DNA from: Amanita rubescens
Lineage: Eukaryota; Basidiomycota; Agaricomycetes; Agaricales; Amanitaceae
Length of the DNA: 51,213 nucleotides
Assembly: GCA_015039365.1 (NCBI GenBank)
Contig: WION01000377.1
Span: 1 to 51,213, forward strand
Direction of reading: 5' to 3'
The notes beneath the pieces are model-generated. The model was not told the DNA's origin. It made no database searches and saw only the letters and a program-made list of their open reading frames with translations. This document shows, one piece after another, positions 12,483 to 24,226 of the stretch (position 1 is the stretch's first letter; each line of letters starts with the position of its first letter). Both the position numbers and the translations under genes were made by a program.

Positions 12483-15400
12483 ATGGCCTCACAGGCAGCG
12501 TCTAGTTCAGGCGAATTGCTCGACCTTGTTTCTCACTCTGGCCAGGCTATCGTGTATCCTTCTGACGATACAATCCTTTCTGTCCTCCATGCTCGTTTCC
12601 GCTCTGATTTACCATATTCTTGCATAGGAACCACAAATTTGGTCCTCGTCAATCCTTACAAGACCCTTGCAAACGTAAACGATGTTAGTGCTCAGGAATA
12701 CCATGATAGATCCTACAAGGACACCGCTTTGCCCATCGGCGATGCCCCGAGACCCTTGCAGCCCCATCCATACGAAATGGCCGCAAAAATCTATCTCATC
12801 ATGCGCAGGAGAAATGAATCGCAGGCCCTCATCGCAAGGTACGCTTTTTCCCCTTGTATTTCTCTCTGCGGCCCTCATCGTATCTAAGAGGTATAACTGG
12901 CTCGGGAAAGTCTTCTGGCCTTCGTCTTCTCACGAACCAAATTTTGCGTTTATCTTCTCATTCAAAAAAAGAAGGTAGAATTGCGGAGCAGATCAAGGCT
13001 CTCTTCACAGTCCTCGACTCGTTTGGGAATGCCAAAACTCTCATGAACCCAAATGCCTCCCGGCACGGTCGGTATCTCGAGCTCCACTTTACATCCCGCG
13101 GTCGCATATCTGGCGCAAAAGTACTCACATATGCGTTGGACAAGTCTCGTCTGGCCCGCCTCATGCACGAAGAGCGGACATACCACGTCTTTTATCAGTT
13201 CCTGGCCGGAGCCACTGCGCTAGAGAGGGACTATTATGCCCTAGACGATCCTTCAGAATACGCCCTCCTGGCATCCTCGGGCACCTACCGCTTACCCGCA
13301 GGTCCTTTTAGCGACGACTCCATTGGCATGTCCGAGTTGCGGACCGCAATGAAGACATTGGGCTTCAAGCAAAAGCATACCTCGGCTATTTTTAGTCTCC
13401 TCGTCGCCATTCTCTTGTTAGGTAATCTCACATTTCGCAATGGAGATGCCCACGACTCACCCGCGGTCGTGATGAATCCCTCCTGTTCTGGAGCACGCGG
13501 CGCGACTTCCTTGGCGTGACGCCGGACGACCTCGCTCAGTCTCTGACGACAAAGACCAATTACGTCAAGAAGGAGCTTTACACTGTCCTTCTCAGCGCTG
13601 AACAAAGCGCTATTCAGCGGGATCGTCACGTTCGCGATTTATATGCCATTCTTTTTGCCTTTGTCGTGGAGAATGTCAACCAGCGGGTGTCAGCCTGGTT
13701 CAAAAGATCCACCCCCTCATACGCAGATCATGCTTTTGGACCAACCGGGATACCAGACTCGCGGTCCATCCGGCACTACATCCATCGCCCTTTCTGGCCA
13801 AACGCCGCTCCTTAATAATGCATATGGTCAGAATGGGTTCGACGAGTTTTGCATCAACTTTTCAGATGAACTGTTACATTCATACTACCTTCGACATACC
13901 TTTGAAGATACCATTGGTTTCAATGCACTACTTCGTCGGAGACGGCATTTCACTCCCCTCCATATCCACTATGGACAACGGCTGCCTGCGTCGAACTGCT
14001 CCGCGGCGTCGGCTTATCGGATTCTTCTCAGCGCAAGCCCGCAGGTATCCTGGGCGTCATGAACAAAGCTGCAAGCAGCTACAAGTCCGGCAAGGGCAGC
14101 CAGGATCACCGAAACGAGGATATGCTACAACTGCTGCATTCGACATTTGGTGTTCATGCTTCTTTTGTCGCCTCACCTGCAGGAGGGGCCCAAGACCGTA
14201 ATCTGTTTGGCATCAATCACTACGCTGGCTCAGCGTCGTATGATGTAACTGGATGGATAGAAAACGACGCAGACCTTTTAGATGCCGCATTCGTCGTACT
14301 CCTGCGTAGCTCTAGCGAATCTTTCGTGAGCAAACTTCTCTCAGGACCAAGTCTAGCCGCAGAAAAGCACAACAAGGATGAAAGCATCGTTGTCCAGGCG
14401 CAAGTATCCTCTCAACCATTGAGGCAGATCACACCAGTTTTGGTTCACCCCGTCTCTCCTTCGCCATTCTTAGATCCTGGGACGCACCAACAGCCACCGC
14501 CTACGGAGGTTCCGGTCCAGGTCGCTCGTTTGGATGCGAGCAAGATCTATCCCGTCACGACGCAGCTCAACTCGACCATGTCTGAGATCTTTGCAGCATT
14601 GGATCGTTCACCAAGGTTATGGACCATTTCATGTATCCGTCCCAACGACTCGGAATCTCCCAACTCTTTTGACAAGCGACGCGTTAAAGCTCAGATACGC
14701 TCGCTTTTGTTGCCGGATATCGTTGCGCGTAAAACTGGCAATGGGGCGGATTTCGTTATCAGTTGTGATCAATTGGAATTTTGTGAACGGTTTGTGCCGA
14801 CGATGCGAGGACGGGAAGGAAGAACGGATCGCACAATGCGCGAGGTCCAATGGGTGGAGAGAGGGCCATGATTACGTAATCGGAGGAGGTGCGGGTGTGG
14901 GCAAGGTGTGGATGACCTACGATGCCTGGAAGGCCGTCGAAGATATCGTCCGGATCCGCGAAAAGGAACTTAAGAGCCGGTCTGGCGGCGGAGACGAGGA
15001 GGACGATGGGAGTTTCGGTGCTGCGGACGAAGGAACCGAATACACTCACCCCGAAGGCGGGTCCCTCGGTGTTCATCAACAAGATGCTTTTTACAATGAG
15101 AGTGCGGACAATCTTTTGCCGCCTGGTCACAAGGCGTATGCGAACGCCGGTGGTGTCAGTGCTTACGCTGAAGATGGTCAATGGGTCGGTGAAGGTGACT
15201 GGGACAAGAAGGGGGGAAGCGTACCTGGCAGTCCCGGGGCGCCCCCGTACTCCCCGGCTAGCAAAGAGGCAATGGGAGGTATGGTCGTGAAAGACGTGCC
15301 GAACGCCGTGGAAGAAGTTCCAACCACTCGAGCCCGGCGCATGTGGCTTTGGATAGTGTGGGGAACTACGTTCTGGCTTCCATCTTTCCTCCTGCGCTAC

Positions 15401-18400
15401 CTAGGGCGAATGAAACGACCCGATGTTCAAATGGCTTGGCGGGAAAAGGTGACCATCTTTTGGCTCATTTTCTTGCTAAATGCCGTCGTCATTTTTTACA
15501 TTGTCGTGTTTGGACGACTCTTGTGTCCGAATTACGACAAGGCTTGGAATCTTAACGAACTTGGGCAACATACGGGATACAACGATTACTTTGTTTCGGT
15601 GCGGGGATACGTTTACGACGTCAGCAACTTTGTGCACGGGGACCACAGCTGACGTCTCGGGACTTCTCAGTAACACGCCAGACGTGTTGGACTTGTTGGC
15701 CGGCCAGGATCTCAGTTATTACTTCCCACCGCCCTTGACGCTCGCTTGTCCTTCCTTGGTGACGCAAACGACTCTCACTTTGACGGCGAAGAACTTTACG
15801 CCTATGGCGCCACAGGCAATGCACAATAGCGGAACCCCGCAGCAGAGTCCTGGGTTGAGCCAGAGCAATTGGTACACCTCGACTTTCCTTCCGACCATGA
15901 AGAAGTTCCAAAAGGGGAGTCTAGTCTATGAATGGAGCGATATTCAAAGTGAAGCTCTGGACACAAACATTGCCAAGATTTGGGCCGTTTTTGAGAACAC
16001 GTTGTATGACTTGACGGATTACGTGTATACTCAAGACTTGACCACTGCAAACGCGCAGACATATACTTTCCTTAATTCGGATATCGTCAATCTATTCCAG
16101 CAGCGCTCAGGGCAAGATATTACCTCTGTCATGCAGGGCGTGCTTAACCAGATGTCTGCATCGGATCGCGCTGCGCAGTTAGACTGTTTGAACAACTACT
16201 TTATGGTCGGCTCGACCGATTTCAGGAAGACGGCGAGATGCCAAGTACAGCAGTGGATGTTGATCGCCGCTTCTGCGGTCTTGATGACCAGTATGGCTCT
16301 AAAGTGTGAGTTCGTTTTTTGTGCCATACCGAGGAACGGATTGCTGATCTTGGTCCTATTTTAGTCTTGGCAGCTCTTCAGTTGGGCAAGAAGCGAACAC
16401 CCGAGTTGCAAGACAAATTCGTGCTTTGTCAGGTACCTTGCTATACCGAAGGCGAGGATTCTCTCCGCCGGACTATCGACTCGCTTGCGGCGCTAAACTA
16501 TGATGATAAGCGCAAACTGATCTTCCTCATTGCCGACGGGAATATCATTGGAAGTGGCAATGACCGAACCACGCCCAGGATCGTCTTGGATATCCTTGGG
16601 GTGGACCCTAGTCTGGACCCTGAGCCCTTGTTGTTCAAATCGGTTGGTGAAGGGTCCAGGGCGCTAAACTACGGCAAGGTCTATTCCGGTCTTTATGAAT
16701 TTGAAGGTCATGTGGTACCGTGAGTGGCGAGTCCGAGGTGGCAATCAAGGTTGCTGATTTGAACCATAGGTACATGGTCGTCGTCAAGGTCGGCAAGCCC
16801 ACTGAACGTTCAAAACCCGGTAACCGAGGAAAGCGAGACAGTCAAATTCTCCTGATGCATTATCTCAACCGAGTCCACTTTGATGCTCCGATGTCACCCC
16901 TGGAGTTGGAGATCTACCACCAGATGCGGAACGTGATCGGAATTGACCCTGCGTTCTACGAATACATCTTTACGGTTGATGCCGATACGGTATGTCTCGT
17001 CGTTACGGTCTTAGGGGATAGGGACTCAAAACTTTCTTCGTAGTCGGTGACTCCTGACTCCCTGAATCGTTTGATAGCCATGTGCGCAGATGACTCGAGC
17101 ATTATAGGGTGCTGCGGTGAAACTAAGCTCCACAACGAACAAGGCTCGTGGTGGACGATGATTCAGGTCTATGAATATTACATCTCCCATCACCTGTCCA
17201 AGGCATTTGAAAGTTTGTTTGGATCAGTGACCTGTCTTCCCGGCTGTTTCTCAATCTACCGCATCCGTACGGCTGATAAGGGGCGACCTATCATCATCTC
17301 TAACCGCATCATTGACGAATATGCCGAGCCGAACGTTGACACGTTGCACAAGAAGAACCTGTTCTCGCTGGGAGAAGATCGGTTCCTGACGACGATTCTT
17401 CTCAAGCATTTCCCCACGTTCAAGACCAAGTTTTGTCCTGATGCCGTTTCGCATACGGTTGCTCCTGAGTCTTGGCGCATCTTGTTTTCGCAGAGACGTC
17501 GGTGGATCAACTCGACGGTGCACAATTTGCTGGAACTGGTCGTGCTCCCTGAGTTGTTTGGCTTTTGCTGTTTCTCCATGCGGTTCTTTGTCTTTATTGA
17601 TCTCCTGGGTACATTGGTGAGTTGAATCGCGATAATGAGTTTTACGTCCCCCCGCTGATTTCCGGTCGCCCTCGCAGATTCTCCCCGCCACGGTCGTCTA
17701 CGTCAGTATACTACCTTCTTATTTCACAAAAGGAGTAGTCTGACATGTTACATGCATAGCTCATCTACCTAATCATCGTCGTGTCGCTCCACCTGACTAT
17801 TTTCCCTGTCATCGCCATTATTATGATTGCTGTGACTTACGGTCTTCAAGTACGTTGTTCTCCTCAAAACTTGACCCGATTACGATACTGATTTGTGTCG
17901 ACTTAGGCCATCATATTCATTCTCAAACGGGAGTTTATGCTTGTCGGCTGGATGATCGTGTATCTTTTATCGTACGTCTTCTTCCAGATGGTCGATGGGA
18001 ATTGCGTTGACGTTAGTCTAGATACCCCATATACGCTTTCTTCCTCCCGGTCTATTCCTTCTGGTGCATGGACGAGTTCAGTTGGGGTAACACGCGTCTT
18101 GTGGTCGGCGAAGGTAAAGAGAAGAAGGTTCTTATGAACGAAGACGAGAAATTCGATGAGTCGATGATTCCGCTCAAGAAGTTTAGCGAGTACGAGGCTG
18201 AAGCATGGGAAACTGGTTCTCGGCGCTCCGATGATACAGGTTACAGCAGCAAACCTCACTCACGTGCTCGATCTTTTGCTCCTGCTCCTAGATCACGCGA
18301 CGCGTCTCCACACCCCTACCAGCATGCATCTCAGTCTGGTGATTATTACCGGGACACCAATGTCATGAATCGGTCAAATCCGAACCTTCGGCATCTAGGG

Positions 18401-18999
18401 AGCAACAGTCAGCTGTCTCACAGCAATGCTTCGCAACGCAATACGGGTGTTCCTCAGTTACCCCTTATGCCCTTTGGTGGAGCCACAGGGTCTATCGCAG
18501 GCTCGGAGTATGGTCATGCGGCTATGCCAATGGCTTCTCCGGGTTATACCGGTAGCATGTATGGAATGATGCCCACGGTACCAATGATTCCCCAAATGAC
18601 CTGGCTTGAGCATGTACGGTGGAAGCTTCGGTGGATCTCAGGCGGGCGTACCGGGTGGCATGCCTCCATCTATACCTCCTCTCGGCGGTTATCCCAGCAA
18701 CGACCCACGTCAACGTTCTCATTTGCGACTTCTGTCAACCCGTTCGCTGGTCCTAGCATGAGTACGAATCCCACTGATGATGAATTGTATACTGCTCTTC
18801 GGAATTACCTTAGCACGCAAGACCTGATGACCGTCACGAAAAAGTAAGTACCCCGTTTTGATCGGTGTGAGCGATAGTTTTTGACTTTTGGCATAGGACC
18901 GCCCGAGAAGCGATCATGGGACGCTTCCCAAAGGCTGACCTCTCGTCACGCAAAGACTTTTTGAATCAAGCCATAGACAAGATCTTGTCAGAATCGTAG
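12483..18999 (+). CDS. Chitin synthase with myosin-like motor domain (class V/VII type); motor half frameshifted
   Basis: Plasma-membrane family-2 glycosyltransferase making chitin from UDP-GlcNAc. Exon 1 12483-12838; exon 2 12889-16305 (broken); then 16365-16719, 16770-16989, 17044-17616, 17678-17701, 17760-17849, 17907-17971, 18022-18843 and 18897-18999. Order: motor domain with a P-loop-like [10 protein letters not shown]; cytochrome b5-like segments ([33 protein letters not shown]) between membrane helices; catalytic domain with [22 protein letters not shown] (about 17371) and QRRRW (17491-17505); a helix cluster ([15 protein letters not shown]); a disordered Ser/Gly/Pro stretch; and a C-terminal DEK-C-like domain ([13 protein letters not shown]). 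The frame shifts near 13480-13510, 13695, 13930, 13980, 14820 and 15650, all in the motor/b5 half. A compensating pair is possible near 18600-18710. From 15660 to 18600 all exons join in phase. It may be a pseudogene, a gene keeping only the synthase half, or an intact gene with assembly errors. Confidence 0.85.
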
Positions 19000-19984
19000 A
19001 CTTTTTCTTCTTTCATTCTCATCGGACCAAAGGGCATTTTGATCATATCCTCCTCCTGCATTATGGACCATTGGATTATTATTTCGGGTAGCAATCTACT
19101 TTTTTCGTACTTATCTCACTCCCTACCACCACCACGCGCACTCACTAAATTACCTGTCATTGGACTTATTATTATATTGTAGCACTTGACGAACATTGAG
19201 CTATTCCACATATCGTTTTGAAATTGATCATTATACATAATAATCAACACGTTTCTCATAGTTTCTCGCAGGGAATATGATAAAGTTTTACGGCACCGAT
19301 GTGAACAACAAGTATGGATCTCGCGCCAAACCTTATCCTGATATACGGCACTACAACAATAGAACTTGTCATACGGCATTGAGCGTCGTTACAATGCAGA
19401 TCAGGGAAAAGACCCTTGTGCATATTCGAAACCAGGGTTCAAACCTAGAATGGTGAGATGGGGTCTTGTGGCGGGATCCGAGGGCTAAACAGGGCTAAAC
19501 GTGAAACGCAACTGTCCAAAGGTGATCAAGTTGAATACCGAACGATGAAACAGATTCCCATAAGGCATTCTCAATGTTTCGTGAAATGAACAAGAATGTG
19601 GTCATGTGGGTGGAATCTTGCGTTGTTGTCGGATTCTTCGTCCTTATGCCTGTATCCTTTGTGCACGTCTATAACGAATCCTTGTGACGCAGTGCTATAT
19701 CAACTTGAGTCTTATGTTATCAAAAGCCAAGTGCTATCGGACCCGCGGGTTTCCCTTGAAAAATGACCCCGAACACAGCGAAAATGCCAAAAGCGGTATA
19801 GGAGGCTGGCGATGTTGTGAAAATTGTTCATAACGGAAAGGTGACGGCAACGAATAGTCCATTCCAAAATCTTTGACATTGCGCCTGGATTAGACATATG
19901 TACCTCAGATCTTGTTGTACCAAAAGGAATGGCTTGACAGGTGATGATGGATCGGAGCATATTATGGGAGTAAAAACTATAGCA
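19000..19984. other. Intergenic, 3' of the chitin synthase
   Basis: No coding region supported. A GGTTCAAACC string near 19436 resembles a tRNA T-loop, but no matching D-arm or anticodon arm is present. The rest shows no repeat that I can match elsewhere in the window. Confidence 0.4.
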
Positions 19985-20960
19985 CAAGACTCATCGTGTT
20001 GATCGTCCCGATCAAGTGCATGAAATACCTTTTAAGCCAGCGGCGTTGTGGATTACGAAGAGCGGGTTTGTCTCACCTTCGGAGTGAAGAAGCGCCACTT
20101 GTAACACGAGGTAAGTACAGCGTCCAAGACCCTCTGCGGGGAAAGATGATGCAACTGCTCGACCCTGCGGAGTTATTGCTAGGCACCGTATGAGCCCACA
20201 ACTTTATGATGACGACAGCGCCCACGTTCCCTGGCAGGGTTGTGCAACCCGAACAATTGGTTATCCGTCCATATTCATCGAGTTCATATCGCGCTGGAAA
20301 GTCTTTTCTAGCGATGTTCCATGACGATAACGTCAATCGTCATCATCATGAAAATAGCGAAAGTTTCTGTTGAAGCTAAGTCATTTCGGCGAGGGTTAGA
20401 AATGTAAGAACTCGATATAGCAGTTGGCCATTTGCATCTACAGTTTAAGCTACTTCCACTTTGGGTTGCCAACCTACTTTGGGTTTTGGCCCGGCAGTCT
20501 CGCTATGACGGCCTTGATTCCTTCACAGGTCGGGAAACTATGATTCTCTCGTTTGCAGAAGTCGATCTTCTAATGCCTGTCCGATATCCCGTTCCTATGC
20601 ACCATCCATCATAACACCTCACCTGGCAATGCCGGTAGTTTTATTAGAAGCAGAACATGTCGAGCCAAGGGATACGGTCCATTGTGTCCCAAAAAGCATC
20701 TCATATCTAGTACCCTTTGTAATTTCTAACGCCCGACGTCAACAAAACTCCATTGGAAACCATGACGTGGTGAATTTCGCTGCCAGGGCAAAGGCGAAAA
20801 TTGGCTGTTCCAGCGAGTCCGTGTGTTGATTAGAGACGCCCACTATCATCAATTTCCAGATCCGATTCGAGAGGAGATAACGAAGGAGTGAAGACTCATC
20901 GTGTTGATCGTCCCAATCAAGTACATGGAATACCGTCTAAGCCATCGGTGTTGTAAAATT
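19985..20960 (+). repeat. Dispersed repeat, copy 1, flanked by direct repeats of about 65 bp
   Basis: The stretch 19985-20048 (GACTCATCGTGTTGATCGTC, then CAAGTGCATGAAATACC) recurs at 20890-20957 in the same direction with a few changes, bracketing a body at 20206-20880. The body matches 22680-23460 along its length (for example ATATTCATCGAGTTCATATC and TGAATTTCGCTGCCAGGGCA) with scattered substitutions and small indels. The end, CAGATCCGATTCGAGAGGAG, also occurs at 23878. The body contains no long open frame, no transposase and no reverse transcriptase. Class of element unknown. Confidence 0.6.
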
Positions 20961-20963
20961 ACG

Positions 20964-21000
20964 ACTACTACTACTACTACTACTACTACTATTACTACTC
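20964..21000. repeat. CTA trinucleotide microsatellite
   Basis: Nine CTA units in a row near 20968-20991, then ATTACTACT. It lies just beyond the 3' end of the Cys-rich membrane protein gene and inside no supported coding region. Confidence 0.85.
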
Positions 21001-21137
21001 CATTCGCTACTACTTGCCACATGTGAGTCCACGTATTCACGATTTTCAAGAATACAATCCGACTACCGAAACGGCCGCCTTGTCCGAAAGATCTCGAGGA
21101 TGGAGATAAAGACCCCAAACTACAACAACGGAATTAT

Positions 21138-22335
21138 TTAAGGTGCCTGTGAAAACCACGTCACACTAGAGCTCGGTGTTAGTCGAAGAAAGTTCAGTGA
21201 AGGTTCGTTTGGTGTTGGTTGAGGAGGGTTCGGTGAAGGTTGAGGAGGGTTCGGTGAAGGTTGAGGAGAGTTTGGTGTTGGTTGAAGGAACGGTGAAGGT
21301 TGAGGAGATTGCCTCCTGTAGATCAACAATACTGATCCCGCAACCAATGCCACTCCAATGATAGATCCGATAACACCACCTGCTACGATTGCCCCAGTGT
21401 CGATTGTAGATGAAGGAGACGAGAGGTTTGAGCTACTATTGGTATTGGATGAATTAGAGGAGGGATTCGATGTCGATGATAATGGCATTGTTGTTAACGT
21501 TGGTCCTCCTGCCGGAGGTGTTGATTCAGGGCCGACTGTTGAAGTAGAAAACTTGTTAGCCGCGGTGTTTGGGCTTTATTACTTCTAGTAAGACGTACTG
21601 GTATCGGACGCCACGGTAACATTGAAATTGTTGTCGTAGTCCTAAATTCATGTCAGTCACCCGTCGGAACCAGACAAGATCGTCACTTATACAAACCGAC
21701 ACGTTCTGATAAGCCCAGCGCGGCACAATAGCATTTGATGGGAGAGGTTCAGGATACCTAGTAGAGGTTTCCTTTAGTAGTGTTGTCTTGTACTAACAAT
21801 TGAACTTACTGTTTGATACGCCATGTTTTGGTGCAATTTTGTGAGTAATCTGACCATCTGACAGATCGGTCAAGCTCACAATTTTCGGGGACGCAAGTCA
21901 ACATAAATCTAACGTACGTGAGCCAGGAAGCGTCTTGACAAGCAGCACACGCTGATATCAAGCAGTACGTGACCGAATTGCACATGCATAAGTTGTTGGG
22001 ATAGTTGTTTGATACAGCCCCGTACCCCGCGCTTCCAGGTGAAAGAGGCCCAAAGGAGACATCTGGACGAATAATTCCTTAGCTCGACGGGGATACGTAC
22101 AAAGCGGACCCTAAGTTACTTTGACCACATGGCTCGACTAACAATGTCGCGACGTAACATGGGCTTTGGCCTATGGAATTGCTTGTCTATGGCCCTCAGT
22201 CTTGAATTCTTGGGTCCGAAAAAAGATGCTCACCCAACCGAACTGACTATTCGTACAGGTTGCGTCGGGAATAGCCTGGGTAACGACAAGAGGGACTACT
22301 AGTAGTAGAACGAGCCAAAAGACATGAAGTATCAT
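21138..22335 (-). CDS. Cys-rich single-pass membrane protein with Ser/Thr stalk and Pro-rich tail; one frameshift
   Basis: Seven exons on the minus strand: 22234-22335, 22101-22186, 21918-22062, 21810-21857, 21697-21757, 21599-21641 and 21138-21535. Exon 1 starts at 22335 with a signal peptide (MILHVFWLVLLLVVPLVVTQ). The ectodomain has SNSIGQSPCYVATLL, LCMCNSVTYCLISACAACQ and a WAYQNVS/FNVTVA block, an arrangement I associate with a large basidiomycete family of surface proteins of unknown function. A Ser/Asn-rich stalk leads to a TM helix (GAIVAGGVIGSIIGVALVAG) and a cytosolic tail of PQPSPNP repeats, encoded by a degenerate minisatellite at about 21176-21310. Exon 2 ends two bases into a codon but exon 3 needs one, so an extra base is present between about 22050 and 22186. 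The exon 2/3 intron is only 38 bp. Surface sensing or wall contact is a guess. Confidence 0.75.
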
Positions 22336-22679
22336 GGGTCTACGGGGCCGGGGCAGGAGAGGGAGATGAACCTAAACCTGCACGGTTCTAGATCAGCGCC
22401 GGGCTACTCACGAAAGTGGAAAGTGTGATATGTGGCTTATCAGAAGCATTCAAGTAAGCGCTGGTTCACACACCATGCTTTGAGTTTTCTGTTCGGTCCT
22501 GCTTGAATTCGAAACTGCTGGCTCAAGAGAAGAGCATGCAAAGCCACTAACCGCTGGCAAGAGACCGTCCGATTTGCATTGGTCATGAATTTCCTAGGTG
22601 CGGGGGCGGTTTTTGTGCTGAGGCGGCCACTTTTAGTTAGCGCCTTTTCAGTGGGGCGGTTTTGTCGCCCTCGGAGTAT
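22336..22679. other. Promoter side of the membrane protein gene and flank of repeat copy 2
   Basis: No supported gene. It contains the upstream region of the minus-strand membrane protein and unmatched sequence leading into the dispersed repeat. Confidence 0.4.
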
Positions 22680-23900
22680 GATGACGACAGCGCTGCCCAC
22701 GTTCCCCAGGGTTGTGCAACCCGAGCACTTGGTCATCCGTCTATATTCATCGAGTTCATATCGCGCTGGAAAGCCTTTTCTAGCGATGTTCCATGACGAT
22801 AACGGCATCATGAAAATAGCTTCTGTCGAAAAAAAAAGTTATTTCGGTGCAGTTACATATCAGAATCAGAATCAAGCAGTTGGCCATTTCTACGGTTTAC
22901 ATAAGCTACTTCCACTTTGGGCTGCCAACCTACTTTGGGTTTGGGCCTCGCTTATGATTCACAGGTCGGGAAACTATGATTCTCTCGTTTGCAGAAGTCG
23001 ATCTTCTAACGCCTGTCTATCCCGTTCCAACGTGCCATCCATCGTAGCACCTCACCTGGCAATGCTGGTAGTTTTACCGGAAGCAGAACATGGGGTCGAG
23101 CCAAGGGGTACGGTCGATTGTGTCCCAAAAAGTATCTCATATCTAGTACCCTTTTGTAATTCCTAACGCCCGACGTCAACAAAACTCTATTGGAAACCAT
23201 GACGTGGTAAATTTCGCTGCCAGGGCAAAGGCCCATTGCGTCATGACGGCTGCCAGTCAACTCGAAGTACGAAAATTGGCCGTTCCTTTATATCACACCG
23301 CCTTGATCACTCAGTCGCATACCGAGGAGCGGCCCAGACGTAGAGCGAAATGCGTCGACGATGACGCAGAGTCCTTTCCGCAACTCTTGCGCATCAACGT
23401 AAGTTGTCGGATGCTCAGAGGTGGCGTTCCAACTGCGAGTCAGTGTGTTAATTAGAGATGCGTAGATTGTCAATTTTGGCGTTGCAGATGGCTCCAAGTC
23501 AACCCTGGTTATGCCAATCCCGGGACGATCTCCGACGTGAACAAGAACGAGCAGCGACTCGAGAAGCTAAAGCGTTGCAAGCCCAGGATGTCACGCGCTA
23601 GATCCAAAGCCTACAATCGCGCTCAAAGTTGACCGCTGTGTTGGAGGCAATGTGTTGACAGAGACGGTCAAACGAATGGTTTGTGTTCTTTTCACTCGAA
23701 TCCGAAGCAGGCATACTTCTTCTGTGAACAGTAGGCAGTAACTGCCAAACAATACTTAATCAGACGGTACAGCGTAAGGGCGAAAAATCTAATCTGAGGA
23801 TGTTCTGAAGATAGGTAAGGAGATTTACGATAGCGGGTCCAACTGAGACTTGGGGGATGATCATCACCATCGATCTCCAGATCCGATTCGAGAGGAGATA
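22680..23900 (+). repeat. Dispersed repeat, copy 2 (longest copy)
   Basis: 22680-23460 matches the body at 20206-20830, and 23370-23860 matches 30320-30835. This copy therefore joins the two halves that appear separately elsewhere. Shared strings include ATATTCATCGAGTTCATATC, GAACAAGAACGAGCAGCGAC and ATCTGAGGATGTTCTGAAGA. The right end repeats CAGATCCGATTCGAGAGGAG seen at 20859. A spliced gene remnant lies inside it. Confidence 0.65.
23204..23601 (+). pseudogene. Spliced gene remnant inside the dispersed repeat
   Basis: Two in-phase exons can be read: 23204-23398 (ending DDDAESFPQLLRIN) and 23488-23601 (MAPSQPWLCQSRDDLRREQE, a charged helix ending in a stop), with an 89-bp GT-AG intron. No ATG opens the first exon, so it is probably an internal piece. 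The copy at 30330-30626 keeps the splice sites and the helix (SQPWLYQSRDDLRREQE) but its phases do not join. No family recognised. Confidence 0.35.
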
Positions 23901-24199
23901 ACGTATCCCGCGCTGCTCAATTATTTGCTCTCACACTACACAAAGAATACAAAAAGGAGAATGGCGTGCATCATGTTTTCTTTCAAGTTCATGCCCCTTT
24001 GGATCAAGTAGTTCTAGATGATGATGCCTTCGGTGCCTCTTCAGGCTCAGCAACTTCCCCGATAGCTCGTTTCTACGTGCCCTTGTCAGCAATGGATTGG
24101 GAAGACAATCAAGTTCCACAAACCTTTCCCTTCGATGATGACTCTCGCACAACCCCCTGGCCATCATCAGACTCCACATCTGAATCCTGCTCGCCATGA
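23861..24199 (+). CDS. Hypothetical protein, C-terminal exon
   Basis: Open frame of 112 codons with coding-like composition: RAAQLFALTLHKEYKKENGV, HHVFFQVHAPLDQVVLDDD, then an acidic/Ser-rich tail with DWEDNQVPQTFPFDDD. No ATG sits at its start, so it looks like a last exon; an acceptor such as ATCTCCAG near 23879 is possible. It starts inside the right end of repeat copy 2 and converges on the Crinkler/RHS-type gene, with 27 bp between the stops. Not recognised. Confidence 0.35.
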   Translation, partial: SSPSISRSDSRGDNVSRAAQLFALTLHKEYKKENGVHHVFFQVHAPLDQVVLDDDAFGASSGSATSPIARFYVPLSAMDWEDNQVPQTFPFDDDSRTTPWPSSDSTSESCSP

Positions 24200-24226
24200 T
24201 GAAAGACCTTATAATGCATCAGAATG

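Noticed and set aside
19425..19460. tRNA-like GGTTCAAACC
   Set aside because: Only a T-loop-like string; no D-arm, anticodon arm or acceptor stem could be folded around it.
19985..20960. LTR retrotransposon
   Set aside because: The flanking repeats are only about 65 bp and no reverse transcriptase, integrase or primer-binding site is visible.
20964..21000. CRISPR-like or other spaced array
   Set aside because: It is a plain CTA microsatellite without spacers, in a eukaryotic genome.
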